Shown: one piece after another, positions 31,741 to 64,000 of the stretch
Layout of the letters: the number at the start of each line of letters is the position of its first letter
Position numbering within the stretch: position 1 is the first letter of the stretch
Source: Eonycteris spelaea
Lineage: Eukaryota > Chordata > Mammalia > Chiroptera > Pteropodidae
Direction: 5' to 3'
NCBI GenBank assembly: GCA_003508835.1
Contig: PUFA01000170.1
Coordinates: 1,240,001-1,304,000 of the forward strand
Length of the DNA: 64,000 nt
Made by a program: the position numbers and the translations under genes
Notes under the pieces: model-generated
Told to the model about the DNA's origin: nothing
The model's input: the letters and a program-made list of their open reading frames with translations, nothing else
Database searches by the model: none

Positions 31741-33689
31741 ATATGAGCATGTTTATGCTTATAAAGTCACAGCCCATATTTGGAAGGGCACAGGTCACTG
31801 GCAGTAGTGAATGCCTTCAGAGAAGAGAATTGAGTGGCTGCAGATGGGAGGGAAGGTCGTTCTCTTTTGTCTGTGTGCTTACATTACCAATTCAAAAAAT
31901 AAACATAACTTTTCAAAGTTTAAAGAACCAGGAATTAACTCCTGTCTATGGAAGGCTGAAGAGATAAAGGTTGTGAGGTAATCAACTCTGAGGCCTCGGC
32001 CCAGCAGAGCTCGGGGTTTCTCTGTCACCCTTCTTACTCACCTCTTCATTCTTCTTTTTCCCCCTGAGTCATCTGTGCCTTTAAATATTTAAAGATCTAT
32101 GGTTTACTAGGTAGGGTTTTTGTTACACCATACATCTGCATATGTCCAATTTCTCTGTTTGAAACAGATTCACTACATTCTATTAAATAGTCAGAATGTG
32201 TTAAGTCATGAAAAATGGAAGGGCTTTCAACAGGAATTATGTTTCACAACCTTAGAAAGAGTTATGCCTATGGTATACAGCATTTTGCCATATGCAGAAT
32301 GCACTCACATATATCATCAGTTGATCCTTTGCACACATGCTCCATGTGATTCTTGCTATTCTCAGCTTTGTCCATGAACTAAAATTAGAACTAGGCTGAC
32401 ATTACATATCACTTGGTTACTGTCTGACTGACGATTTTAATCATTCAGAGCCACACTGAAAACAATTCTCCCTGTGATTCACTCTTAGCTAATAATCGCT
32501 CACTTGGGAATGTCGGCTTCTGCATCCGCCAACAACAGTAGTAAGTATTAAAAAAAATTTTTTTTGCCATTCTTCACTTAAAGATTGCTGATGATGCCTT
32601 TACTGTGTCTGTATTTGATGAAATATACAACTGAACTTGGAATTGGATTTAAAAGTCCTTTGGGGGTTCTTAGTCGCTCATGTACTTGTCCTTCTTGGAA
32701 AATTGATGTTCCTAAAAGTTAAGAAGCATTTTTTCGAGATTGTATTTCTTTCTTTTGACTTTGGGAAGCCAGCTCTATCAGTCAGGTCATTGCCATACTT
32801 ACTTCACTTCCAGGCTACCGTGCTTTTCTGTCATGGTGATAATCAAGGTAGAGACCACAATCCTATGCCAAAGGCAAAAAATGCACAAATCATTATTGAC
32901 TTGTTTTCCTCTAAGGGAAATTGGTTACTGTCATAGGAAAACTTATGGCTGACCAAAGTTTAATGGCAAATGAGGAAATGAGTTAGTACATATATGTCTA
33001 GTAAAATACACACTTACATGTAAATCATTGGGATTTTAAAATACATATATATTTTATTATCTGTTAAACAAATACTTCAAACTTGCTAAAATTGTAGACA
33101 AAAAAAAAAAAAAAAAAGGTTGGCTATGATATTTCCAGGCTGTTGGATTGTCAGCATATTTATCCCAAGGTTTCTAAATGGCAAAAGATCTCAGTCTGTT
33201 CCTGTTGTAAGTCTCATGCATTGCTTAAAAAGAGAAACATTCTCTTAAGGATTTTTTGCATATTGGCAACTAAATATAAATCTTGAAATTTTAAACTTTT
33301 TTCTCACTATAAAATAGTTTGTTCCCTCTCTCTGTCTGTCTCTCTGTCACACACACACACTTTTAGTTTAAAGAAATCAATAATTTGGAGGAAATTAATA
33401 ATTAAAAGCAGTATTCTCTACCCCATTTTTCTCTACCACCTTAGAAGTAACCATTTTAACTACTTCAAGATCTAGTTTTCAATGGTTATGTCCATATTTT
33501 TTTTCCAAAGGCAGTTATATGCTTCTCTTTATCAACTTTAGACATTATCAGTGGAGCTCCATTACGAAATGATGCTTAAGTTCTTTTACACCACGCTAGT
33601 GTTATATCCATTTTTAGTGCCTCCCTTGATTAGGTTTATAACTTTAAACAAATACTTATATCTCTACTTCTTGTTTTATATAAAATATA

Positions 33690-33835
33690 CAAAATATCCA
33701 TTGACGCCCCACTTGAACACCAAATAAGAGCAAGACTTTCAGAAACAGTATTGCTCATAATGACGAAATCCTGAAACCCAAATATCCACATTCATTCAGT
33801 GGGTAAACTGTAGTGTAGTGATGTATTTTAGAAAT
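33690..33835 (+). mobile_element. Old L1 ORF2-end fragment
   Basis: Phrases such as TATTGCTCATAATGACGAAA and CCCAAATATCCACATTCA follow the L1 ORF2 3' region. Short and diverged. Confidence 0.55.
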
Positions 33836-34649
33836 CAAGGCATATCGGTATATAAAATGCTTTTCCCTCTTTAATGGAGCTATATAATTTCCATGATATG
33901 GATGTACTACAATTTACTGGTGGAAAGTTATGTTGTTTTTAATCTTTTGCTGTTACAAAAAACACCATGGTGAGTAATTTTGTAATATGTCATTTTAAAA
34001 TTGAAAATATTTGCAATATAAATTCCTGCAAGTGTGAATGTGCACTTATAAGTTTAATAGCTGTTACTAGATTTCTCTCCATAAGATTGTAACAATATAT
34101 ACTGCCACCTTTAGTATATGACAGTACGTACCTGTTTCCTCATGCAGTTGTAAATTTTACTTCTTCCTTTTCAAACTTTCTATTTACTTTCCTTGCATTA
34201 CAGCATTCCAGTAGAATATTGAATAGATGTGGTGATTTAGATTTTTGACTCCTGAATTTGGAAGGAAATAATTCAATTAATTGTGAAAAAAGTTATTTTA
34301 TTATTGTTTATATAATTTGGTGAAAAACCAACACCATTATTTATAAGGTGAAGAATGTTTCATCAAGTGGATCTATATTAATTTTTATAACCATTCCCCT
34401 ATTATTATTTTCTCTTGTTTCTGAGATTCAAGGCACAATCCTCAATATTATATATGTCCATTTGCAATTTACTTTATACAAGAGCAAACAATCCCAACAT
34501 ATTACCACTTAACTGATTTCCAGCTAGATTAGGTAGATGTCCCAAGATGTTGTCTTACTTTACATACCCATTTTTAAACACTTTCCTATTATTGGACGTA
34601 TAAACTAGTTGCAGTTTTTCATTATTGTGAATTACATAGTAACAAAGAA

Positions 34650-34885
34650 AGTAGACTTGGCATCCGTTCCCACCTCAGTCACATATTAGATATGTGACCT
34701 TGAACAAATTGCCCATCTTCTTTAAGACTCACTTTTCTCATCTGTATTTTAGAGACAATAAAAGTATCCATGCCATAGTATTTTTAAGAGGATTATTAAG
34801 TGAGACACAGCGTGTAAAGTGTATAAAATAGTTTTGGGAACATAGAAAGTGTTCAATAAATATAAGCTATTATGATCATTACAGT
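34650..34885 (+). repeat. MIR (sense) just upstream of first LRRC39 coding exon
   Basis: TATGTGACCTTGAACAAATT, TTTTCTCATCTGTATTTTAG and AAAGTGTTCAATAAATATAA follow MIR. It ends about 57 bp before the presumed splice acceptor at 34942. Confidence 0.8.
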
Positions 34886-35007
34886 ACTCAGTGAACATTC
34901 CGAAATACATTGCTTCTTTTTTTCCTCCTCTGGTACAATTAGGTCCTTTCTGAGATGGCAACTGTGATTCAGCTATTCAGAACTTAATGAAGTTGGTGAC
35001 TCTGTGA

Positions 35008-56085
<21,078 letters not shown>

Positions 56086-56301
56086 ATAAACTCCAGATGC
56101 CCTGCTGAAGATTACTTTGGAATTTGTGAATTCTCTGTTTGGACTTCTCTAGTAAAAAACAAAGTTATTACCAAAGTTCAATGAGCCCCAACATTTTTTA
56201 AAGTTCATATTACTGCTATAAATTATATTTTCATGAATATAAAAATTTTAAAATATTATTTTTTTGGTGGAAGAGAGATGATGTTCAAAAATTTCTTTCC
56301 A
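56086..56301. other. 216-bp gap between convergent LRRC39 and TRMT13 stop codons
   Basis: LRRC39 (+) stops at 56085 and TRMT13 (-) stops at 56302. With normal 3' UTRs the two transcripts must overlap antisense here. The sequence is AT-rich and unique-looking. No clear AATAAA is seen for TRMT13 within it. Confidence 0.8.
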
Positions 56302-56497
56302 TTAAGCAGTTGTTTCTGGTGATGAAGAATGATTTGTAAAGCAGTTAACAAGACATTTTCTAAAGACACCAGAGGATCTGTATAGTACTGCAGAGCAGGA
56401 TTGAATCTCTTCTGTTGTAAATACTCAATTCGGCCTTGGTCAATCAGCAATTTACAAAGATGCCCTATTTTCTTCTTTTCTTCAACAGTCAGAAAAC
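56302..56497 (-). CDS. TRMT13: TRMT13 last coding exon
   Basis: The acceptor AATTTAG precedes 56497. It encodes FLTVEEKKKIGHLCKLLIDQ, GRIEYLQQKRFNPALQYYTD and PLVSLENVLLTAL. A base is missing near 56336-56337. In restored phase it ends NHSSSPETTA with TAA at 56302-56304; read literally, the frame runs on to 56256. Confidence 0.93.
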
Positions 56498-59400
56498 CTA
56501 AATTGAATACACACACATAAAACATTGTTAAAAGTTTGTAAAAGTTATAAAAAATTGTTTTAGTCCCTTCTATTTGTTAATAAGCTGCTAGATAACCCAC
56601 AATACACTACATGCTATGTCCCGTGCTTCTAAGATACATTTTATTATGACCACAATAAAAATGTGTGTATTTTAATTTATTCTAAAATAAGATAGTTAAA
56701 CACAATTCATGAATATGTTTTTGGTAATATTCATCAAAAAAGAAAGTACAGCAAAATAAACTATTTCTGCTGCAGTGACGTGCATTTTAAATAGTCACTT
56801 ACCCAGGCAGACTCTCAACACTGTCATCTGTCATTCTGTATCCCCCATCATCATGCTCTTCGCCATCATCATTCTGATGATCTTTTTCGTCGTGGTAATA
56901 TTTGAGGCGTCCGAAGATGTTTTCCGCATCCCACAAGTCGCCCAACTACTCATTCGCTGGAAATAGTGGAATTCCACTGCTCCGAGGCCTAAAGCCTTAA
57001 AATATTCTTGCCCACATAATGTCTCCAATCACACCTGTGGTGACAACAGAGTGCAATAACAATGCCAGCCACCGGGGTCCACTTCTCTGGGACACTTTTT
57101 TCATTTCCTTCTTTGGCCAAAGTGTTAATTTCTTTTTCTGTTTTATCATTCTTTATGCGTTTGGCTAAAGGTTCTTCATTCCTTTCCTCACAACTGGCAG
57201 CATAGGTTTCAACCAAACATCGTAATGCAAGATCTGCAAACACAATTATGTGGCCCCCAAACCACATTATCTTTAAAAACAAATATTTTTTTGCATTTAT
57301 TAAGCAGTATGGTTTTAAAAAACCCCAAACCAAAAACAACAAAAACCTACTTAGCTTTCTACCTGTAATAATCTTTTGTGAATTATCAATTTGTTCATAT
57401 CTGCTCTTTTCTCTTTATCATCTTTCTCTAATGATTTTTTTCTACATAAAGTCATTTCCTAATAAAACTATCTGAAGCTTAAGAGCAATAATTTGCAAAA
57501 TTTGCAGAAAGTTTTGGTCCAACTACTTGAACTGACACTTATTTCTCCTATCCTGGCTGAGGAAATCACTTGTACAGGAAAAAATTTATTTGTCTACACT
57601 TACATTCCAGGAAAAGCTTTGCTCTTAAGAAAACCAAAGAAAGAAATAAAGAGGAAAGGCAGCCGCTAAGCATCTGCTTAGGTTAGTGTTAGGTGTCAGT
57701 CCTGAAAGGTAAGATGTTCATAGAAAATAGTGATGAGCTGAAGAGTTAACAAGAGAAGTCGGGCTGCGGAAGATGAATAAATAATCTTGGCACCTGTATT
57801 ATACTCACATTCATTCAGCAGTTACTAAATGCCTTTCATGCGCAAGGCTTTGCAGATGTAACTATTAAATAACATATAAGCTTAGAGATGAAGGTACTCC
57901 ATATTAAAATGAAAATTTTATAGTACATTTAAAAACTCAGCAAATAGATTTTTTGATAATTACAACTATTCTCTCTGAAGACGGCTATATTGTTGACAAT
58001 ACTAATTAGACCCAAAACATATGCTGTAAAACCCACATTTTTCTATCCGATTCAGATTGGCATGCTTGACTGTTCAATCAAAAAACATATATTTAAAATT
58101 TTTACTACTCTAAGTATCACAAGTTACTATTAATCTGATATTTCACTAGTAAATTTAATTCAATATATGAATTTAAATCAACAAATCTTACTAGGAACTT
58201 ATTTGGAGAAAGCGATAGTTAATCTATTATTTTGTAAACTTATTTTGTGACAAAACATATTCAGTCAATGTTTTATTTACATTGGATTGATATTCAGAAA
58301 TATAAATAACCAGAAAAATTATTTAAAAAAAATGAAGTACTTTTAGAACCAGAAGGAGCTTTAGCAATCTATCTTAAACCTTTCCTTAAGAGAATTTAAG
58401 AAACAAAGCCACATACCTAGGTACATAAGGAAACATAGCAAATTGGTGGACAAGATTATTCATTCGAACATTTACTGAGTTCTTATATATGTCAGTCATT
58501 ATGTTAGCTCATTCCCTATGCTCAAAAAATTCACAGCATAGTGGTTGAATTAGATATATAATTAAAATATAATAAGGTAAAGGTATGCAGAGAGTATTAT
58601 GAACACATGAAGGAGGAGTATCTTATTTAAGGGAGTTCCCTGCAAGTGGTGACAACAGAGCCAAAGGGTAAGGACAAATTGATCAGTTTTTTGTTGGGTG
58701 GGTGGGTAACAATATAATATATGGGAAAGCATTCAGGTTTGAGTTTGCTGACCAGTAAACCTGGAGGCAGGGAGTGGCGGAGACAGAAAGGCAGAGGCCA
58801 GAATGAGACTAAGATATCATGTTAAAGAGCTTGGACTTCATTCATGCTGTCAGTGATTGGGAGCTACTGAAGAGTTCTAAGAAGGGGAAGGCAGATTAGG
58901 TGTGTAACAGACGGGTCTGAATATTAGTATATAAAAGGACAGGTAGTGGAAGGAGCCCATGAAAGACACAGAGAAAGAATGGCAGAGATGGAGGGGGAAG
59001 AACCAGGAAAGAGTCACAAAGGAGAAGGAAACAGAACCTTGAGAAGGATAAGCAACTGCAGCAGAGATTTTTTTCAGTAAGATAATGATAAAGTGATGAG
59101 GCAAAATTCAAATACAGTGAATCAAGGTGGAATAATGAGAGGAATGCAAGAAACAGCCAATACGGATTAAACTTCCAAGAAACTTGGGTTAGATACATAG
59201 GAGTAAAAGAGTTTGCTTTTTTTTCCTCCCTAGGACAGAACTGGCTTACTTAAGATGGCTTTTATGAGAGTTAAATGAAATAAATAAGTAAAAGTCATCT
59301 AAAAACTACAAAAGATAACACAAATATATAATCCTCAAAGCCATTTCTAGCCAATTTGAATGTCTTATGTAAGCTCCAAGTTCCCCATGTAAGTAGATGA

Positions 59401-62400
59401 TGAAACTAGCAGGAGCCAGGAAGATGTAACAACAGTTAACATTTATTGAGCACCAATTGTACCAGACCACTTGACATGTACTATGGTAAATTACATTATT
59501 ATCATCCCCATATTACAGATGAGACAACCCAAGTTCGGAAAGGTTAAAGTAATTTGCCAAGGTCACACAGCAGAGTTGAACCTCGGACTCTGATTTCAAA
59601 GCTCACTCTCTTTCCACTGTACCCTGCTAAATCAAAAGTGCTAAGACATCTTAGATTTTTTATCTAGTATTATTTTCCCCTTTCCCCTAGACTCCTGACA
59701 CACGATCATCTTCCAGTGAGAGAAGTTTCAAGATCCCTGCCAAACAACTCCTCTAAAAAATCAGTGGCTGGTGGAGTGAAATCATACAGTTTCCATAAAT
59801 GATCATTTCCTTTTGGTTGAATATAATCCAAGAACCTTAGGTGCCATATGACAGAGCATTTACAGAAAACCCTTGATTCATCCTAGAAAATGGCCAAGAT
59901 GAGCAGATCAATAGGAAAGCTGTTGTGATATATACCTGGGTCAGTGCTACTACAAAGATTAATGAGTAGTGAACACAGTGATGTACATACACTATTTGAA
60001 AGAGATTTGGTAAATGGTTCGGACCATGTTCAGCTTAAGACTTCATGTATTAATTTAGACATTAATAGTATATTTACTTACCTGTCGACACCACACAGAT
60101 GCTTTCCAATTCCTACCACAGGCAGTTTTCTTTGCTTAGTACAGTGGATCTTGTCTGAAATAAAAGGAAATGAGAACCAAGTTCCCATGTGAGATTAAGG
60201 CCTAATGGGCCTCCCGAAACAGAGAATAATTAGAATCCTTGAATTTTAGGCTGAAGAAACTAAACAATTCTTACTTTGTAGCTTAGAATAAGAGGCTCAA
60301 AGATTGCAGTGGCTTGCTAAGTAATACAGATGACTACTGACAGAGTCAGAATTAGAGTTGAAGTTTCTTGACTCTTAGGGCAGCTATCTCTTCACACTGT
60401 TTCAGGACTTTCCTCTGTCAAAACCTTATTTTGCTAAATTTACTAATCCATTGCTAAAGGACTCAAAAACTTTCCCCACTAGAAGATTTATTTTGCATAA
60501 ATAATAGAGTGATAATACCTCACCAACATAATATATTTAAAATATATTATAAAATGCGATGTTCATTATTCTAATCAAATTATAGAGCTCTTAATATACC
60601 TTATGATCATGAATAAGATATCTTAGCTTTTCACACTGTGGTGAATAAAGTAAGTATTCATAACAGCATAAAAGTAAAATATATAAACCATCTATAACGC
60701 AGTAAAATGTACATCATAGTTATAGCTTCCATTTTTCCCTTTCTCATGTTCCTTCCTGTGAAATCCTGAAATAAAAACCATTGCTTTCCTTTATAAAGCC
60801 AGCCACAGCACCTAGCAACAGTGAATTGTCCAATGGAGGCACTTAGTAAGTATTTCCACTTTCCTGTTGCCTGCATTCAGAAGGGATTCCATGATGGCAG
60901 AAATTGGTAAACAAGCGGAATAGTTGGCCCCTGCCAGGGAATACAGAGGTTTGAATTTCAGGAAACTGATCATCAACTAGGGTGAGAGAAAGGATGTCTG
61001 AGAAAAGCGCTTCCACTTTATGCTTGAAAATTGCCGTCATTCCCTTTCTCCCCCATTTCTCTGGGCTTGGGAAACAGAGCAGATATAACTTCTGAAAAGA
61101 TGGCAGATCAAATAAAAGCAACCTAGTTTGCTACCTCCTAAAAATTCTACTATCAAAATATAAAATAAAGAGATTTTTGAAAGGTATAAATCACAAATTC
61201 TGAAAAAAAGGAGACAGAATGTGTAAGATAATATGTGGAAAAAGAAGTTCCAACCTAGGCGAATGAAGGGAATCCCCAGAGTGAGACTGGAAGAGGGTTT
61301 AAGTTTGACAACTGTGCCCCAAAACAGAGAGCAGCCAGTTTAGATTGAACAGGTCTGAAGGATCCAGAGAGACTTTTTCAGAAAATTGGAAACTGACAGA
61401 ACACCAACGTATGTATTATGCCAAATACATTTTTAAAAGACTAAGTAAACAAAATTATAAATTAATTATTAACTCTCCAACCAATGACAAATAGTACAGA
61501 AAAAAGGTAACTTAATTTATTACATGGCTCAGCTGGGAAAAATCACTTAATCATTTAATGCATTTTAGGAAGATGAGGAATGGGAAGTGTACACATTTGA
61601 GATGGAGCAGGGGTAGAAAATCTTATCTCCCATAGGGAAAAATCAATAGACATTGTTTGAAAAAACAAGAAGAAAAAAAAATATAAGCCTGTTGTTAGAG
61701 ACCAAGTACAAAAAATTCACCTACAAGAGGTGTATGTGGTTGTCTCTGAAGAGGAGAAATGGCAAGGAACAAGCTGCTGCGTTTCTATAACAACTTTTAG
61801 AACTGTAAACTGACTCTTAACCACACATATGTAACTTTAATAAAAGCCCCTCACCCCCCCAAAAGAACAAAAAACAGAAAGAAAAAAGGAGAAAATGTTC
61901 ACAGTAAACTTCATTCAATACTTCCTATTCTTTCTCTTCCCTAAAATATTTAATAGTAAATTCCAACCCTGCAGAAAGGAAGAGAAGTCCTCTAAATAAA
62001 ATACCACCTCCAACTCATTTCGAAAACTATCTTTAATCACTCTGTATGTCATTAAATGTCTTTTATTTTAAACGTCAAAAACAAACCAACAACCAACCTG
62101 AGTATGGAAATCAGATTACAAAAAAAATTTTCATTTGTGGCTCTCATCTTGGGTAGTCACTGTTTAGCACACGAGAGAGATTTTCCAAAATTAATGCAAA
62201 TTCTAAGGTCAGTATTAAACTAGACTATAAATACTTGCCCAATATTAATCTCGCTTCATTAATCCCTATCATTTCTCTTATTTTATTTTAAAAATATGGG
62301 ATGGGGGCACACGGTAGGCATAGAAGAGTCATAGGAACTACTTAGGAAATATGGTAGGCCATTTTTCATTAATAAGAATTCAATTCATGACATAAAAATT

Positions 62401-63219
62401 TGTTTTAGGGTTTACAAACTGAAGAAAAGTAACATATTTAGTTGAATAATTTTAAATAGCATTTACATATAAATACTAGGTTGCTTTATGGGCCTGCATT
62501 AAAATTAGTGGATGAAAGGGGTTGCTGGGATATTTTTGTATTATTTTTATTTTAAATAATATGAAAAACTACAAAAAGATATAGAAAGGACACTACGGAG
62601 TATGATTAAAGGTGTGTGTGTGTATACGAGTCCCAGAGTGATGAGTTATTATTTTGTCTGGTACAATTTAAATTTCTAGGAAGCATAGTTTACACCTTAG
62701 CTAAACAAAGAATATTAAACATTTCTTTAATATTTTGAGTAAAGTCATGTTAACTAAAGGCAAAGGTTAGTGCATGGTACGAAAAGACTCAATAATTCAT
62801 TTAAACATGACAATGAGGTGACACAAAGACATGCTATCAAAAATTTTAAACTATTCCCTAATATGACACTTCATTTCTAATTGATACTGAAAGACAACTT
62901 TGTAAAGTTTCAACCTTAATTAAATTTACATCTAAATATATAGCTAACTTCTCAAACCATCTATCTATCAAACACTAATTCACTTTTCAATATACATACT
63001 TCATATATAACATTCTATATTATCAATAGATTGATTTACTTTGTTTTCTCTGAAGCACTATTCTGTATGACTGAATTTCTAAACAACCCTCAGAGTTTGA
63101 AACCTCTATGATTTATGGTACAACAAGAGGAAGTGATGCAACTTACTCAAACACAGGTGCTGAATATCAATTTGAAGTCTTTCAAACACTGAATTTTTCT
63201 TTCTGTGTTTGCCATCTAC
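56302..63219 (-). CDS. TRMT13: TRMT13, tRNA:m4X modification enzyme (TRM13), C-terminal exons
   Basis: TRM13 methylates the 2'-OH of the acceptor-stem nucleotide at position 4 of tRNA-Gly, -His and -Pro using S-adenosylmethionine. Four exons lie on the minus strand: 63219-63147, 60154-60082, 57233-56803, 56497-56302 (stop). They encode VDGKHRKKNSVFERLQIDIQ, then VVGIGKHLCG, then LALRCLVETYAAS through the conserved ALCCHHRCDWRHYVG and EFHYFQRMSSWATCGMRKT, and finally VEEKKKIGHLCKLLIDQGRI to the C terminus. The N-terminal CHHC zinc finger and start of the methyltransferase fold lie beyond the window end. At least five indels (near 56336, 56803, 56883-56887, 57007 and within 60082-60154) break the literal frame, in the same style as DBT and LRRC39. 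I regard it as functional with sequence errors. Confidence 0.93.
56803..57233 (-). CDS. TRMT13: TRMT13 large exon with CCHHRCDW motif
   Basis: The acceptor TTTGCAG precedes 57233 and the donor GTAAGT follows 56803. It encodes LALRCLVETYAASCEERNEE, PLAKRIKNDKTEKEI, then PVAGIVIALCCHHRCDWRHY, GLGAVEFHYFQRMSSWATCG, and an acidic tail HDDGGYRMTDD. Frame changes occur near 57007 (GG to G), in the T run 56883-56887, and at the 3' end where an extra C/G at 56803 upsets phase. Confidence 0.93.
58460..58620 (-). repeat. L2 fragment
   Basis: TTCGAACATTTACTGAGTTC and CAGCATAGTGGTTGAATTAG follow the reverse-complement L2 3' end. Confidence 0.6.
59430..59630 (-). repeat. MIR (antisense)
   Basis: CATTTATTGAGCACCAATTG, CCATATTACAGATGAGACAA and GCCAAGGTCACACAGCAGAG. 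Confidence 0.8.
60082..60154 (-). CDS. TRMT13: TRMT13 exon encoding ...KLPVVGIGKHLCG
   Basis: The acceptor TTTCAG precedes 60154 and the donor GTAAGT follows 60082. It encodes KLPVVGIGKHLCG of the methyltransferase core. It is 73 nt where about 75 are expected: the start shows an extra base then a missing base in the A run (around 60130-60145), and two bases are missing near 60085-60091, where the family has G-M-A-T. Confidence 0.88.
60270..60410 (-). repeat. MIR fragment (antisense)
   Basis: Diverged phrases (AAGAGGCTCAAAGATTGC, CAGAGTCAGAATTAGAGTTG) suggest a partial MIR. Confidence 0.5.
63147..63219 (-). CDS. TRMT13: TRMT13 exon encoding VDGKHRKK...QHLCL
   Basis: On the minus strand the acceptor ATGCAG precedes 63219 and the donor GTAAGT follows 63147. 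The 73 nt are fully open and match the human segment between TTRFK and NKIPV. No indel was seen here. Confidence 0.93.
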
Positions 63220-64000
63220 CTGCATAAACAGAATATTATTATAACGATGGCTTTTTATATATATATAAAAAGCTTTATGAAAAACTTCTATTTGTTTTCA
63301 AAATTCAGAATGTTTCCATTTTACTTTTTATGTTTAAAAAGGGGATCATTCATAAAAAAATTTAAGATTGTATATTTGATACAAACTCCAATAGTATCAC
63401 ACATTTTTATAAGGCTTGAAAATTCTATAAATTACTATGTATATATTTCCTTTAACGCTAAACATTCCCAGTTCACTGATGAAGGAACTAAGGTTCACTA
63501 TTTGCCTGCTCCTTTATCTTTGTCAGCCCCTAACATACCATTTTTGGCTTGCTCTTTGTATTCTCTCCAAAAAATCACAGCCATTCTAATCCATATCTAC
63601 ATGCCTATGATTTACAAATTTACACTGTGGCCCAGACCTCTCTGATAAGTATCAGACACACATTCAATTGCAACTAGAAAGCTCAACTTCAACAGCAGAC
63701 TCATGAGAACCGAACTCATTCTTTCTCCCTCCAAATCTATTCTTCCTCTTCCTGTATTCCCTTTCAGGTGACACATGTCACCTGAAATAACTCCTTCTCT
63801 CTCATACTTTATAAGTCATAAATGACCAAATCTTGCATCTTCCAACATTTAACATTTTTCACACTCTCCCCCTCCTCTCCATCCCACTGGCACACTTTAG
63901 TTCTGACCTATTTCTTACTTGGATAATTAGATAATAATGATCTTATAATTAATCCCCCTACTTCAAGTTTTAGACTCTTTAATATAGCTTTAATAGTACT

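Larger units (their letters stand above)
30691..34942. other. DBT-LRRC39 interval and LRRC39 5' region
   Basis: It contains a sense old L1 3' fragment (about 31525-31740), a CA/GT run near 31700, an A19 tract near 33100, another old L1 piece (33690-33830) and a sense MIR (34650-34885). The LRRC39 promoter and non-coding first exon(s) should lie here. One possible 5' UTR splice donor is GTAAGT at 32541, unsupported otherwise. Confidence 0.5.
57234..60081 (-). other. TRMT13: TRMT13 intron (between the two middle exons)
   Basis: It contains an antisense (relative to +) L2 fragment (58460-58620) and an antisense MIR (59430-59630). The purine-rich block at 58740-59120 is not assigned. Confidence 0.7.
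60155..64000 (-). other. TRMT13: TRMT13 introns flanking exon 63147-63219
   Basis: Mostly AT-rich, with a MIR-like trace at 60270-60410, a GT run near 62612 and no other recognised feature. No further TRMT13 exon was found between 63220 and 64000. Confidence 0.65.

Noticed and set aside
63205..63645. 146-codon open frame on the plus strand
   Set aside because: It overlaps the TRMT13 exon on the opposite strand and AT-rich intron; low-complexity composition and no recognisable domain.
63220..64000. A further upstream TRMT13 exon
   Set aside because: No minus-strand segment resembling the preceding part of the methyltransferase domain with splice sites was found.

Overview
The window is nuclear DNA from a placental mammal. 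It holds exons with GT-AG introns, MIR and L2 fossils, several L1 copies and hAT/Tigger DNA transposons. A SINE whose head is a 5S rRNA gene, flanked by a 9-bp target-site duplication, resembles the 5S-derived SINEs known from fruit bats (Pteropodidae). I therefore lean towards a megabat; this is an inference from one element.

Three protein genes are present, in the order of human 1p21.2 seen from the other strand. (1) DBT (+ strand, 2779-22623): coding exons 2-11 of the E2 transacylase of the mitochondrial branched-chain alpha-keto acid dehydrogenase complex. Exon 1, with most of the mitochondrial presequence, lies upstream of the window. A long AT-rich 3' UTR probably continues to about 30.7 kb. 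(2) LRRC39 (+ strand, 35023-56085): eight coding exons of the leucine-rich-repeat M-band protein of striated muscle. (3) TRMT13 (- strand, 63219-56302): the last four coding exons of the tRNA 2'-O-methyltransferase TRM13. LRRC39 and TRMT13 converge tail to tail, with stop codons 216 bp apart.

Layout: 1-22.6 kb is DBT exons and introns, with MIR/L2, a probable solo LTR at 9.0 kb and a diverged relative at 16.3 kb, a 186-bp tandem duplication at 15.6 kb, and an antisense L1 end at 21 kb. From 22.6 to 30.7 kb is the putative DBT 3' UTR, carrying the 5S-SINE, an hAT element with 8-bp duplications, and a sense L1 3' end. From 31 to 35 kb is intergenic or the 5' end of LRRC39. From 35 to 56 kb is LRRC39; its second coding intron contains a full-length, decayed antisense L1 (40722-46718) bounded by a 16-bp target-site duplication. 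From 56 to 64 kb is TRMT13.

The most important observation is that all three conserved genes carry one- or two-base indels in exons whose splice sites and surrounding codons are otherwise intact (DBT 2, LRRC39 4, TRMT13 at least 5, mostly losses and often in short homopolymers). Three unrelated genes hit in the same way point to residual sequencing or assembly error rather than gene death. The exons should be read with these slips in mind. I found no novel multi-gene system; the window is a conventional mammalian locus with informative repeats.
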